This document shows positions 36,167 to 50,023 of a stretch of 64,000 bases of DNA, one piece after another; the stretch's first letter is position 1; each line of letters starts with the position of its first letter. The notes under the pieces are model-generated. The model made no database searches, was not told the DNA's origin, and saw nothing but the letters and a program-made list of their open reading frames with translations. Location of the stretch: positions 7,648,783 to 7,712,782 of the forward strand of contig CM028901.1 of the NCBI GenBank assembly GCA_016801885.1. The letters run 5' to 3'. The translations under genes were made by a program, and so were the position numbers. The DNA comes from Toxotes chatareus (Eukaryota; Chordata; Actinopteri; Toxotidae).

Positions 36167-39100
36167 TTGGATGTGGAACTGCAGGATCGACTGGGATCAG
36201 TAAATGTCACATTAGACTGCAAGATTGAATTATACATTTTTTGACCCGTGTTGTAAAGGAAAAGGTCAGTTCAAATTAAAAGTTGCAGTCATAAAAATGG
36301 CATTTAAAATGTGTAGGGCCACCAAACAAGAAGGTGAATTAGACCTTGTAGGCCCATTTCCACTTTCTCCATCTTTTAAAATTAATGAGGCAGCAATGAG
36401 AAATATGCAGTCATACTCCTGTAGATGAAAGGCTTTTGGACCTAGAGATTATTTGTTTGGCTGCTAAATGCTTGAATTAAGTTGCACAAGATTCATCTGA
36501 ACCCTGATTATAGATGGATTTTTTTGTTTCTTTTTTTGAAGTGATAAATCGTGCTGTTAGTGATTCAGTTGCATGATCCTCGCAAGCACTTATGCTTAAG
36601 GCTGAAGCTGCAAGGCTGCAGCACACCGGGGACACTGAGTGTCTTTGAGTGGCTCTTGACCTTTTTTGCATGTCGTCCACTGTCTCCCTCTCATTTCCTC
36701 TGCCTGCCTCTGTTTTATACTGCAGAAGCTGACAAGCAATAAAAAAACATTAAAAATTAAAAAAAATAGGGCAGGAAATTCCAGTAATCCATACATCAGA
36801 ACACAGTGGGGCCAGCTTTTTTGTATGTGAACAGCTCTGTGGGAGAGAGGTTTGGTCTGTGAATGGCACAATGGATGACAGTGCATTGTAGTGTCTGTAT
36901 TACTGCCTATCTGTAGCCATGTCCACAGATGCACAGACTGGCTTGTTTTCTCTGTCCGTGTCTGAATCACCCTTGTTTCTGTCGCTGTTTTTCTCCAACT
37001 CTGTGTCTCCACTGAGGCTGTTTGTGTGTGTGTGTTTTTTTTTTTTGTTGTTGTTGTTTCCTTCTCTCGTTTCACATCACGAGTCTCGACTGAGCTACAC
37101 CAACTTCCAAAATCGAAATAATTAACACTAATCGGTTTAGCTTTGAAATAGTGAATGAGCTCATACCTGTGTGCAGCTTTGGTTTATAGGGTGTTTCATT
37201 TTCCAGTTTTATGCCTCGCAAGGGGTTGTAGTGGCAGAGCATCAAAATGCACTTCCTATCTTCTCAGTGCCCCCACTCCCTGGTGCGTCTTCACTCCAAC
37301 CAGCATGATAATCTCCACAGTTAGTTGAAATATTTAACTGTGAAACCACAGTTTAGTGAGCAAAGGAACAGTTGTGCCCTACAGTGTATCTCCCTGGCAG
37401 GGAGAGGTTATTTCAGGAACACATATAAGCGCCTTTTTTCTGTCATTTTACTGTCTCTTTCTCCTGCAGTGTTTTTCTCTTCATTCAGCTGCTCAGTAAA
37501 TTGTTATTCTGTTTTTAACAGTATGGTAATGGTTTAGTCAAGGCTGGAGGAGGAATGAGTGGGAAAGAAATCCACCATGACTTCTGTTTGTAAATTGCAC
37601 CCACTGTGTTAAATGCATTGCTGGTGATGCAGAGTGCACATTTATGGATGCACTATGAAATGAATGTAACCGGAAGGCATTAGAAACAAAAGACGTGAAG
37701 CACGGACCATGGATGTAGGCCATAGTACATTTATTTGGCTGCTGTCATGGAAAAATCGTTTACAATAGTAGTGTAAATTGCTGTTTCCTGAAATCAAATA
37801 TGGTCATTAGGTGCAGTTTTTATATTTTTTGTGTCCTCTAAACCTTTTGAATGTCTCAAACATAAACAGCCATGGCTGTATTTCTGAAAATCTTGACCCA
37901 TGGTTTTGCAATTAGTTATTTCCCAGTTGCCAAATGCAGTTCTGATAAATACAGCTGTGGCCTTAGGAGCACAGGAGCACACCTCTTGTCCCTGCCTCCT
38001 CCCCTGCTGATACATCGCACTCATGAATTGTGACAAACTCTCTAACTGGCTGTTTTCCCGTGGCTGGCTAATTCACACAAAGCCGTACAACACTGTGAAC
38101 TTGTATCATCACACAGTAGCTGGTATCAGTAAAAAGAATGTCGTCTCTTTCCGCTAAAAATAACAAATGGAGCTGAAATAACCGGCGTAATCCTGTTTGT
38201 ATGGTAACTGCATTCCAGCGCCGCAGCATAGGTGGTCACTTTCAATCAGAGTCACACATAATGGGCAAATCAAAGAAGTAGAGCAAGTGGGAAACTGGTT
38301 CTCATGCTGACCCAAATGTAGAGAATACTAATATGTCAGTCAGACATGTATTAGAAAAATATGCATAGCACATCATTAGGAGAAGCGATGGAAAAATAAT
38401 GAATGGATGTCAGGGATAAGAGGACATTCTTTCAGTTACTGAAGGAAAATCCATCCTGCAAGACTTGAACATGGTGAAAAATAGCTGTTGGTGTGTTCTG
38501 ATGCATTTAAAGGCATTTGTTTTTTTCTTTTTTCTTCTTGGTGTAATTTTCATCATAGATTATGTGACATTGCATAAATATTCCCAGTGCAGCGAGAAGA
38601 TGTTTGATCGAGGAAAATGCTCGCGCTGATTATGTCACTCGCCTGCTTGTATAACAAACAGCTGAATAAAAGAAGTTTACACTTGTTCTCTGAGGGACAA
38701 CAGTTCTGGGAAATGAAGGAAATTGTTAACTTGAACAGTAACTTGGCTGAAATCAGGGTTTCACTGTCCTCTCTGGTTGAAAGCTTGGCATCTATTTCAC
38801 CTCTGACCACATCACGCATCACCACTGGTGTTGGTGGCCAGGCTGCGTTGTGAGTAATGTGTGCACCAGTTTGTAAAAAGAATGAAAAATGTGTGGAATA
38901 AAAAAAAAAGGAGATGTCTCTGGGATCATGAGTGGATCATCCTGGTGAAATAAAGTAAACTTGTGCTGAAATGGTGTCAGTGCATCGTGCTGTCCCACTT
39001 TGGCATTCTGCATGAGAGAACTCTTGATCAGTAGCTGGAAGTATGCGAGGCAGTGGCTGTGCAGCAGGATCAGATTTGCTGGTGATGGTGTTGGCATGAC

Positions 39101-39859
39101 AGTACTTGATTTGGCTGCAGAATTTAATGACTTTATTGTCAATGTGTGGACACCAAGTCAGCGAGAGACACATCATTTAAGCCCCAGTCTCTTTGCTGCT
39201 GCTGCTGCTACTGCTGCTTTCTTCTATAATGTCTTATAATGTATTTGTGTCATAAAAATAATCTTTGAGTCCATTAATCTGGATTGTGTATTTACTGGTG
39301 TGGCTTACAGTTCTCACAAGCTATTACATGCTGCTCTCCACTGCTGAAATGTCAGCTGCAGCTGCCTGAATGTATCTTCAGTCCAGACACGCCTCAGTTA
39401 ATCTGGTCATCTGTACATTTAAATACCACTCCATATCCTGGCCTTAATTTTTCCTGCATGCTCTACCCCACGAGGACACTGTTGACCTATAATTAGAACA
39501 GAGTGACTATAATTGCACTTTAACGATGAAATCTGAACACACTTACACACACGCTGGGGCATAGAGAGCAATAGGTGCCATAGAACAGTGGGGAAATGTC
39601 ACTGAGGTGGAGAGAAATGACCTCTGGTTCTTGTTAAATATAGTGGCTCAAAAGAAGAATGTAGCGAGTACAGCTGTACTTACCTGTACTGATTGAGGTG
39701 ATACATAAGTGAGATTAGTTCAGGCCAACACAGGCCTAAAAAATACACTCTAAAACCCATATAAGAGAGTTAGCTGTCAGATGCATTTGTGTTTATCTGT
39801 AGCTTGTTGAAAATATTTGTGACCTGTCTCGACTTTCATGTGATGGAGCTGGCACTGGC

Positions 39860-39969
<110 letters not shown>

Positions 39970-42900
39970 CAGACTCTGTTCGATTTCCGCACTTTGGCAC
40001 CAACACAGCAGTCATGTCCTCTCGGCAACACATTGAGTTTTCTGTCTGTCATCTGATGCAGTTAAAACTGTATAACTGCATCAGATGACTGAATTATTTG
40101 TCAGCTGATTCTGGTTAATATTATTCATGCTCTCGACGAGCTTTAGTGGTGCCGGTAGATGGATTTGTGATATTTCACCTGTTTTGGCTGACTTGTAGAA
40201 TGTGTCATCAGTTACTATGTCTTTGCCGTGTGTCAGGTTGTTGTTTATTGTCAAACGTTTGTGTTCCTTCAGGAATTTTCCACCACTGTGAGCTTTCAAA
40301 GGGATCATTGTAAAGAGACATTGTTCCCATCTTTAGTGATGACTATTGACCAAGCCAGTGATTCTTTTTGTACCTGAGGTATCCTCGCTGCATACCAGCA
40401 TCCCGCAGGACGTGTTGTCATGTCTATACTGCCCATTATTTCTTTTGTGTGTCTTGTCTGTGTAATGAGACTCCTGGAACCACAAGCTGGTAACTCTTAG
40501 TCTTTCGAGTGTAAAAATGTTATTTATCATCCTGCATGTGACGGAGTAGAGGTGACTTCAACCCTAACAGGTCCTCTATTCTCATGTTCAAAGCTTTGGT
40601 TGAATTCCTGACTGTCACCAGTCACACTATTGACAATGTCTTTCTGTGTGTGTGTGTGTGTGTGTGGACATGCGGATATATTTTACTACCTGGAAACCAA
40701 AGGGAGCTTAGTTTACACTTTTGGGTAGTGACTTGATGTTTTCAGGATTTAATTTCACTTGTTTACATTTATGAATTTCACTAGACTAGGCTTTGTTTTG
40801 CTTTCTGTTTTAAATAAAAAATAAACATGAACCCTTAAACCTTAAATGATATTTTTAGCCACATGGAGGCAGTGGAAACAAGCTATAAACACAACAGTGA
40901 TGTACTATTGTGTTTTAAGCTGATATGGCTAACATTTTAGTGTAGAGTTGCCGTTAATCACATCTAGATTATATACGGAGCGTTCATTTGAAGTTGCATT
41001 TCTGGCCGACTGATGAATTTAAGTCCAATCTACCCTCTCCTTTGAGCTGTGAGCTGTTATTAAGAGCTCTATTTTGTTCACCACCTGTGTGTTAATTCTG
41101 TCTATTGGCTGCTTGGTGCTAAACAGATTACAAAAATAGCTCTAATGAGAGCGGTGATAGTAAACCAAAACGGTAAGCTTGAAAGATGTTAAAACGTTAC
41201 ATGGAGCTGAGAAGAACTGCAGAGTTGGATTGTAGTCCTCTGTGGGTTTGTCACTACAAGCGACACCTTTCATACACATGTAATAGATTGATCCATAGTG
41301 AATATGAAAGTATTCACTACAGCAGCTTTAATTTCCTGCATCTCACTCAGTGTATCACTCACTCAGTATATGTCATAGTGTTTTTCTTTGCGGTTTAAGT
41401 AAGAATCAACATGACACTCCTCACTGATCTCAGACTTTCTCTAGGTTTGATCCCCTCTCAGTCGAAGTGTTTTGCCGGCAGTGAAACCTGAATCACTCTT
41501 ATTATTAAAGGTGTTTCATCACCACCTCACATGTGATATTGACATTTTTCTGGTGTGCTACTGTCATTGTAGAACAGTTTCTTCCCTGCCTTTTAGCGCC
41601 TTTGAAAAGCCTTTCAGTGAAGATGAATAAGTGCACCTTCCTCAGGAGGAACTTCCTTTTTTCCTCTGCACTGAGGATAATGAGACCCTCTGTTCCTGAA
41701 GTAATTTTGCCTTGTTGAAGTATCTATAAATGGCCAAAGCCTGAATTCAGTTAAGAAGCAATATCATAATCTTTCTGCTGCATAGGTGTATAGATTCACA
41801 TTTGCATGTACACTGCTCTCATGTCACATTTCATAAACATGACTGTACTTGTCCTTATACAGATTTGTCAGTGTCACACAGTTTATCTGCAGGGACGAAA
41901 CATGTTCTTTCTTAAATGGTCACCAGGTTAATGGGATGTGATGAGAGCAGGATTAAAACATGGTGCCTTTCATCTCAAAATTAAGCTTATGCAAGCGTGG
42001 AATTATGTTGAAATTTCTAGATGTCTTACTGTCGGTCTTAAATCTTGTTCCTTCTGAGGGAATATCTGAGGGAACCTTTTGAGGGATTCATAACAAGCTA
42101 CTGGGCTTAAGTTACAAAACCGAGCACTGTCAGGTGTCTCACCCTCTTGTTTTCTATTTTGAACAGGATTATAGGAAAAGAAAAAGACAGGAAGAAAAAC
42201 AATGCTGTAGGTCTTGGCTAAGGGATGGCAACCAGCAGCCAGTTTTAGCCCTGTTTGGAGCTGCACCAGCAGTCATCCTCATCACTAAACCAGTTCACAC
42301 AAGCTTCTGTAGCACGAGGGGTAACTGAGCAGCTTTAAGGCACACGCTTGAAACCTGTAGGGTGTGTTGGAACATGTTACTGTATTTCCAGTCATTATGT
42401 AGACAGTATGTTATCACTGTAATCTCTTGGATTTGTTGTGTTTCAGCAGAACCCTGATTGTTTGTGTCTTGTAACCAGACTTCTGTGTCTTTTTATATAC
42501 TTCCTACTGTTTTGCAGAAAAGCTCTCATCATCTCCAGACTGCTTTTTTCTTTAATTATTTCCTATTTTTATCTGCACTTTCTGTCACATTAAATACAAA
42601 TAGATGAAAATAGAGAGTTTAAGATTGTTTTAAATGAAGTTGTGGGACACATTTAAAGCAGCATCTGCCAAAGATCTGAATATAAACTGCGCTGTTTTTT
42701 TTTTCCCCAGATGATGGATCGGTGCTTTAAAAGCCTCGGCCCTGTAACACGAGGGCGTGTGATCTACTTCTTGGCAGTTGGCTCATAACCGTTGTTTTAC
42801 GTAACACACTTACTTGTCTGCAGTTGCCATGGTGAGGCTAATTTATACAGGCATTAAGAATTAGGCTCCTGTTGTTAACATGCACTGTGGGCTAACGCTG

Positions 42901-44038
42901 GTTTTTACACGTAAATGAAAAGGGGCACACACACTCAGCGGATTATTCAAGAGTTAATTGTGTGTGTGTGTGTGCGTGTGTGCAACTGTTTGTGAGTTTA
43001 GGCGAGTCTCCCATAGAAAAGAGGTGAGTGAAGTGTGAGTGTGTGTTTTGTGTAGGAATACTTAACAGCAGACGAGAAGCTCAGAATGATTGATGTGATT
43101 ATCAGTGTGAAGAATATAGAGATGCTGCAGTGTTTGTTTACATAAACTGTCTCCTCCTTTGTGATTGCTGCAAACTTAGTAAAGATAATAAGAGATAATG
43201 GCTTTTGCATGGATTTACCTCATCAGTGTGCCTGTGACATGTTTTATAATCAATACACACTTGTATGAAAAAAAATGACAAGAGAAAGTAAGGACGAGGG
43301 TGAGAAGGAGAGAGAGTGTGGTGAATAGACCAAACAATAGAAGGAAAAGAATAAGAAAGTGAGTCACACTGTTTTTGAAAAGAAGACCTTGGTGGGATAA
43401 ATGGTTGGAAGAAATCGATTTATGGGATTTGTCTCCTGATGTAGGCCTCAAAAGATGGCAGGACACATAATGTGATGGGGGTCTTTATGTCCAGTGTTTT
43501 GACAGGAGACTATAGATGCACTATGACCTGCAAGTTGAGGGTTATTTGAGGATGCAAGCAGCCAAAGTCATCAGGAGGCTAATTTAAGTTTTTATGATTT
43601 TATCATTTTGTCAAATTCTGATTTGACCATTGCAGAAATGTTTAAATATAAAAATGATAATTATAACTAGATCCTTAGAGTTAGCCAGCTTTCCTCCTAA
43701 ATATGTTATGAATATTCATGCGAACATAATCAGAATTTGCACACACACACACACTGTCAGGGGTGGAACTAATGCATTAATGCATATGGGCCTTGGAGCC
43801 CTTATAGCAAACTGATATTATATCAAGTGTTCTGCTCTCTCATACCAGTCCACCTTCACTAATTGTGTGAGAAAGCTCTCTGTGAAGGAATGTGTGTGTG
43901 TGTGTGTTTATCTATGTGGAGAACACTGATTTAAATGGGAAGTTTGTTTTTGAAGGGGCTTGCTGAGCCTGGGAAAAGGTTTTGGGGAAACAATAGAAGT
44001 TTGGATGTGAGTGTAAACGTTTAGCTTGCCACTCAAAC

Positions 44039-44362
44039 TAGCAACTAACAATTATTTTCAGTATTAGTTTATTTTTTTAATTTATGTTTTTGTCTGTCAA
44101 ATGTCAGAAAATAGGGGTGGCACAGTGGTGCAGTGGTTTATGTCAGATGTAATGTCAGAAAATAGTAAAAAAAAAAAAAAATGCCCACTGTGATGTCTTC
44201 AAATGTCAGAAAGTTTTGTCTGACCAACAGTCTAAAACCAAAACATAGTAAGTTTGCGATCATATATGAAAGCCTCACATTTGAGTAGCTGTAACCAAAC
44301 AATGTTTGACATTGTTTCTTGAAAAATGGCTGAGAATTTAGTGATTCAATAGACTGATTTGC
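44039..44362 (+). mobile_element. percomorph dispersed repeat, family A, copy 3
   Basis: Reads ACTAGCAACTAACAATTATT, then TTTGTCTGTCAAATGTCAGA, GTTTTGTCTGACCAACAGTC, GATCATATATGAAAGCC and CACATTTGAGTAGCTG with TTGAAAAATGGCTGAGAAT. This is the best-preserved copy of the family. It carries an internal 36-base insertion at 44,115-44,150 between 15-base direct repeats. Confidence 0.72.
44115..44150 (+). mobile_element. 36-base fragment of a teleost GGTGGCACAGTGGTGCAGTG repeat
   Basis: GGGTGGCACAGTGGTGCAGT continues GGTT; this is the start of a repeat abundant in teleosts. The fragment is flanked by two identical 15-base copies of AATGTCAGAAAATAG (44,100-44,114 and 44,151-44,165), as expected of a target-site duplication. 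Confidence 0.55.
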
Positions 44363-47300
44363 AGGACACAAACAGCTGATGTTCATTTAATGTGTTTGTA
44401 GCACCTGGCTATACTTCCACAACTTGGATACAGATGCTGCAGACGTTTTGCTAATAAAGCCTATAGTGTTATGCTGGAAATGCAGGTATTTTTTTCTCTC
44501 CAAGGGAGAGACGAGACAAGATGATTATCTTTTTATAAAGTGCCACATTTATCCAGCAGTGGATGAGCAAGTCCCTGAAAATGAATGTAGGACAAACAGT
44601 GAATGAATTTCATACACAGTGCATACACTGTGTAACTCTGAGGTAAATATGGAGCTATTTTCTACCTGTACTCTCTGATGACAAAAAGCTGTACTCTGTG
44701 TTATTCCCTCGAGTCTTCATGGTTAGCAGAACTAGCTGCTTGTATCATTTGGGAACACCGTGGTATTGAAGGGACGTGAAACTGAACAGCTTATACCATC
44801 TGGCATCATTGTGTACAGTTTTTAAGTCCTCAAGTGGACAACTCATGTTGCTTTGTCTAAATCTTCAGGAAATAGTGGGGAAGCGCGAGGAACAGTGTCC
44901 CTGTTCTGTGATTACCCAGAGAACATTAGGTAACAAAATGTACCATCATTTGCCACCCACTGCTCTTCTTTTAGGAGAGTGAGTCAGAAAGTCAGAGAGG
45001 CAAACATGGCGAGGCACAAAACTGTGCTGTTGCACATCCAGAGAGTGAAATGGACTAAAATGCTTCACAACATTAGAACAAATTGCTGCTCTCCTGTAAG
45101 GCCTTTTGCCTGCTGCCAGTCACGATGAGGGCAAGGTGATAATGCACTATTAGTAATTATTGTCTTTCAGCAGAATCATATCATGAAGACATTTCTACTG
45201 TCCAAATTAATAATTCAGAGCAAGTTTCTGTTCTGAACTGTGCAACACAGTTAAATACTTCATGCAGAAAGCAGATGTGTGATTCTTTGTGGGTTTGTCA
45301 TCGCCAGCAACAGATTTCACATAGCACATAGTATCTTCATCTATACAGATTTAATATTATTGTGATAATGATTTCAACTGCCCTTAGCCTAAAATTTGAA
45401 TTTCCTTGTGCAGTATATTGTCTCATATATAAAACAACAGTCTGTAGGACCAAACAAGATATATTTTTGTCTGTCTCTGAGTCACAGCGATCAGGGTCCT
45501 GAGTATTAAAGTGAGCTAGCTGCTATTTATAGCCAGAAAAGTATCAGTCTCACCGGCCTATTGTCCCCCCCACCACAAAACACGGATCTAGTCTTTCCTC
45601 AGGCCCTGTGTCGGGTCTTTATATTGCTCTCTGTCTGTCACAGAAACCAAAGGGAGTGGATATCAGGTTGCTGGTTCAATCACTTGTAGTACTGCAGTGT
45701 CAGTGAAGAGAAGTGGTGTGTTTGTGCATGTGCATGTGTCTTTGTACTCGCTTGCATTTGTATGACGACATGAGCCTGACCCAGCCCCCCACAGAGATAG
45801 TCTGTCCTCTCGAGACAGAAAGATGGATGGATCAGTGGGAAAAAAAACAGGGCACGTACAAACATGGGGCCCACAAACACAAACAGACAAAAAAAAAAAA
45901 GAAAAAAGCAGTGTTTTGCTCATCACTTAGTATGGCAAAGTTGTTTAACTGGTAACGCTGCAGGATGTTTTAACTCATTTGTATGAGGAAGAGAAGCAAA
46001 CACGAAGGAGAGCTGAATACTGAGGCTTCACAGGCTGATTCCTCTGCTTGTTAGCAAAGTTTAATTTGATTTGACAAATCTGTCTCTCTCTGTCTGTCCT
46101 CCAGGCATTTCTGTGTTGGCACACTATTCCTTTGGCTCAGTTGCGAAGCGATACACATTAACAAGACAGAAATGACACTTGTCTGCCTCACTACAGCTTT
46201 TACAGTCCTCACGCGATCAGCATCAAGGTCAGCGTGTTGGTCAGCTGAGTGATTCTCTCTATTCATGATTTTCATCTCTGATTTTGGCAGATGTGCATTA
46301 GTATTTGTTAGCCCATTGTTCACTTGTGCATGAGTTCATATTTAAATGTCTTAGGGTCTAAATTGAGTTCCTCAATGATGGTCCCCATACCAAAAAGTCC
46401 TTTCTCTGGGGCAGTACTTTGTGATGGCCCTGGAACTATCAAATCTACTAATCTCACTGCATGGAAACTATTAGGATCTTTTTTTTTTTTTTTTTTAATT
46501 TAAGGTAACATAAGACCAGAGCCACTTGTGCCATGATCTGGGCAAAATCTCATCATGCTGGTTGAAACTGTGACTGAGTTATCTCAGTGGATTCTTCCCT
46601 GTGGGCACTTGATCTCCTCTAAAGCATTATCTGACAGCTATAGGTGGATGCTTCTGTGCCTGTTTCCACGTGAGTCATGTTGCATCTCCAGCTTAAAAAA
46701 GGTTGGAATCTGACTGCTGGCTGCTGATGCTAAATATAGACACAGTGATAAAAGATGTCTTAACTATAGAAGAGGCCGATTAGATAACTCACCAATAGGA
46801 AGGTTTGAAGTGGCTTTCCTAGGATTCATTACATTACATTACAAGAATTAGATTTCTAAATGACAAAAATGGCCTTTGTACATAGTGACATCGGCTTGTG
46901 ACACGTCTGTGGCTTCTAAACAGCTGTCAGTCTGTTGAATTGCATTTTTAAAGGAGTCTAAATCTTAATTCAGGTAGAAAATATGCACAAAGTGCACACA
47001 ACACTTAATGAAACGTGACAGGAGTCATGTTTTGTGACACCTGAGGAAGGAAAACATGAAACAGTAACGGCAGAGGTATGTTTGCAGTTGAGTGGTGACA
47101 GGTCGGTCAGAGGAGTCGAGACATGTTAGCACAGGCTCTGAATGCTGCTCATCCACATCGCACATGGCAAGCATCACCAACAGTGTCTACTTTGTGTTAC
47201 ATTGCACAATGGTCACTGTACTCTGCTTAACCTTGGTGTTGACATGTTTTTTTTTGTTAAATGAGTTCATGAGGTGCTTCTGTTGTGCTCATGATGTATT

Positions 47301-47389
47301 TCTGACCCCAATATTTCACTTGTTGTCCAAATATTGTCAGTGGATTTGTATGTAACTTTTTTTGTATGTCTGTTTCTTGTTTTCTCCAG

Positions 47390-47510
47390 GAGTGTCGTCC
47401 CACATCCCAGAAATCATGGCGGCCGGCACCCACTCCCCCGGGGGGCCCAACGGCATAATCCGGAGTCAGTCCTTTGCTGGCTTCAGCACGCTACAAGAAC
47501 GACGTTCACG
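47390..47510 (+). CDS. ripor2: ripor2 coding exon with internal start Met
   Basis: The acceptor is TTGTTTTCTCCAG before 47390 and the donor is GTAAGA at 47511 (phase 2). ATG at 47416 has A at -3 and G at +4. The 26 bases before it (GA then VSSHIPEI) contain no stop, so the exon can also be read as internal after an upstream coding exon. It carries two basophilic-kinase/14-3-3-like sites, R16-S-Q-S19 and R32-C-N-S35, the second completed by the next exon. Confidence 0.93.
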
Positions 47511-49984
47511 GTAAGAGGAAATCTTGAAAGCTGTTAATCTATAGTCCACTGATGTTACTCATTTCTGAAATAACAATTCAGGTCATGGGGTGATTGAAGG
47601 AATTTGTTCTTACCACAGCAAATTGATTTTCAGCAACAACAAGTTTATTGTATTGTGAGGAACATTGTTGATTTGGAGGCGAAGCACTTTAGAAAATTTG
47701 TTAATGATCACTATTTTACTAATATGTCAACATTAAATGAAAGTCATCAAATGAATAGTTAATCACAGATCAGGGATCGTTTTATCATTGGTATTCTTAA
47801 AGAGCTATTCCACTGAGTTACTGTTGCTGGGGGAGATGCAAGGGGCTAATTAAAACAAAGAAAAAAAAGAATGGTCAAAATCCTGACTTTTATTTCTCAG
47901 CATGGGTCAAGCTTCAAAAATACTGGATCCTACCAAACCCCGTCATGCAACTCGGATAGAGTGCTTAATTCGGCCATCCCTGCCTCTTTTGAGCATCCCC
48001 AGCACCATTTTCTAACTCATCCAGAGCTGTAGAAAAACATCATTTAGCTGTCTTCACTGCTGCGTTGCACTGCACTGTGACAAGTACACTGACCTTCATG
48101 TGTCAAATCAGTGGAGTGTCCCTTTTAGACAATCTCGCATTGTCTCTTGTTGCTTGTGACTTGTCATCAGATAATGTGAAATCTTGATAATGTAAAAGCA
48201 ATAACCATAGTGATTCACTGGCATTCATTCACTGCATTCATAATGCCTGTTGAATCGATACACACTGCTTCATAAATACAGCTGTTCCCTACCTTACAAG
48301 CAAGTGTGAAATTGAAAGTCCCACAAAACCTTTATGTGCATGTGACTTTGCATATTTAGTTGTGTGCTGTTTGTACACACCCACTGTAACCAGGCTTACA
48401 TTCAAACTTTAGTCACATGGATAGAAACAATTTTCTGATCTGGTCTTCATGACGTCCAGCGAGTCTTAAGACACAAAACGCAAAATTCTTAAAGGGTGAT
48501 CATCATTCGATTGTGTAACCGCACCGCTCCCTCACCCGGTTTCCTGATTATCGTTTCATTCATAGCCAGAAGTTGCTTGTGAGAAGTTAGAGATCGATAA
48601 AGTTCCTGAGAGATAAGAGTTTTATCTGTGTTCTTCCCTCTTATGTGACTCATATTTGCGGCTCTTGCTCCATCATCAGAAGACAAAGCCCCCTCACATT
48701 CACATGCTGAAAATATCTCTTAGGATCTTAGAGTTTGGGCTGCCGGCGCCTGGCCCTCTTCCGCAGCTCTGGTCCTGCTGCGAGAAGCTATTTGAAGACA
48801 CTGTTCCTCTCTTTTCTCTCTGCTCAGACAGTGAATGGTGTAATTGGTTGGAATGACTCGGGTGTGGGGGCGACTGACAGCGACTGACAAGTTATCATTC
48901 TGATAATGAGCGAGGTGGAGCGCTCGAGTGTGCCACTCTGTGTGTGTGTGTGCGTGGCTGTGTTATTGAGCACAGACTTTCCATGTGTGTACCCATGTGG
49001 ATGTTTCATGTGCATTTACGCATGCATGCGCACTGCAGACGTTACACTTTGTGTGCAAGGGTGCAAATCCACAGTTATAAGTCAGTATAGAATTGTGTTA
49101 GCATGTAGGCATATGTGTGTTTCTGTTTGTGTCCCTGCCAAGAGACCCTACTTCACCACAGCTTGCGTGACCCCAAGGCTACACAACGCTCTCATTCAGT
49201 GTTGCCCTACATTTGTGGCAGCTAAGCTTAACTTGTGCTGCGTTTCCTGGCATGCAGTAAGACGTGGCACGTTCCAACTTGTCGAGCGCTGGAATTGGTT
49301 GTTGCCATGTCCCTGAGATGACTCTGGGATCGTTTCATTAAGTCCAGGGAAATCTCATTTGTCAGCTAAATCTGTAATGGTTTGAAAAGCTGAAATGTGC
49401 ATGAGCGGGTAAAATGACTGTGACCTAAAATGGGAATGATGTGAAGAGAGAAAGCCTTGTGAGATGGCTGTGCTGTATAGAAACAGAGAAACCAAGGCTT
49501 AGACGTATTGTTGAAGCCATTAATGCAGTTGACTTTTAGACTAATTGCTCAATCTCAAAACAACTGACAGAAGAATCTATAATGAAAATAATCTATAATG
49601 AAAATCATTGGTTGCAGACCTGTTCGGACAACAAACAGCAACAGAAAATTAATATCTAAAATGATTTTAATAATATATTTATGGTTAATGTACTTTTTCG
49701 ATCAAAAATACCATTTTCATTAGATAGTTCCACATTTTCATATGTGAGAATTTACTGCTTTTTAATTGTCTTTTTAAGTATTTTTTGATCTATGAAAAAA
49801 AAAAAAATCAGGAGATAGTGGTAGAGTTAGGGATAAATGAGATCAATCATGAAAATAAAAACTCCACATTTGTTGCCCCCTCCCCCCCTTAGTCAGTCAC
49901 ACTGTTGGTCAACTGCTGGAGGACTTTGGGGAAAAAAATGGAGAGCACTTGCATGTCATTTATTGCCAGAAGAGTAGATTGCCT

Positions 49985-50023
<39 letters not shown>

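Noticed and set aside
36596..37075. 159-codon minus-strand frame
   Set aside because: Crosses AT-rich and low-complexity DNA, has no recognisable domain and no supporting splice structure.
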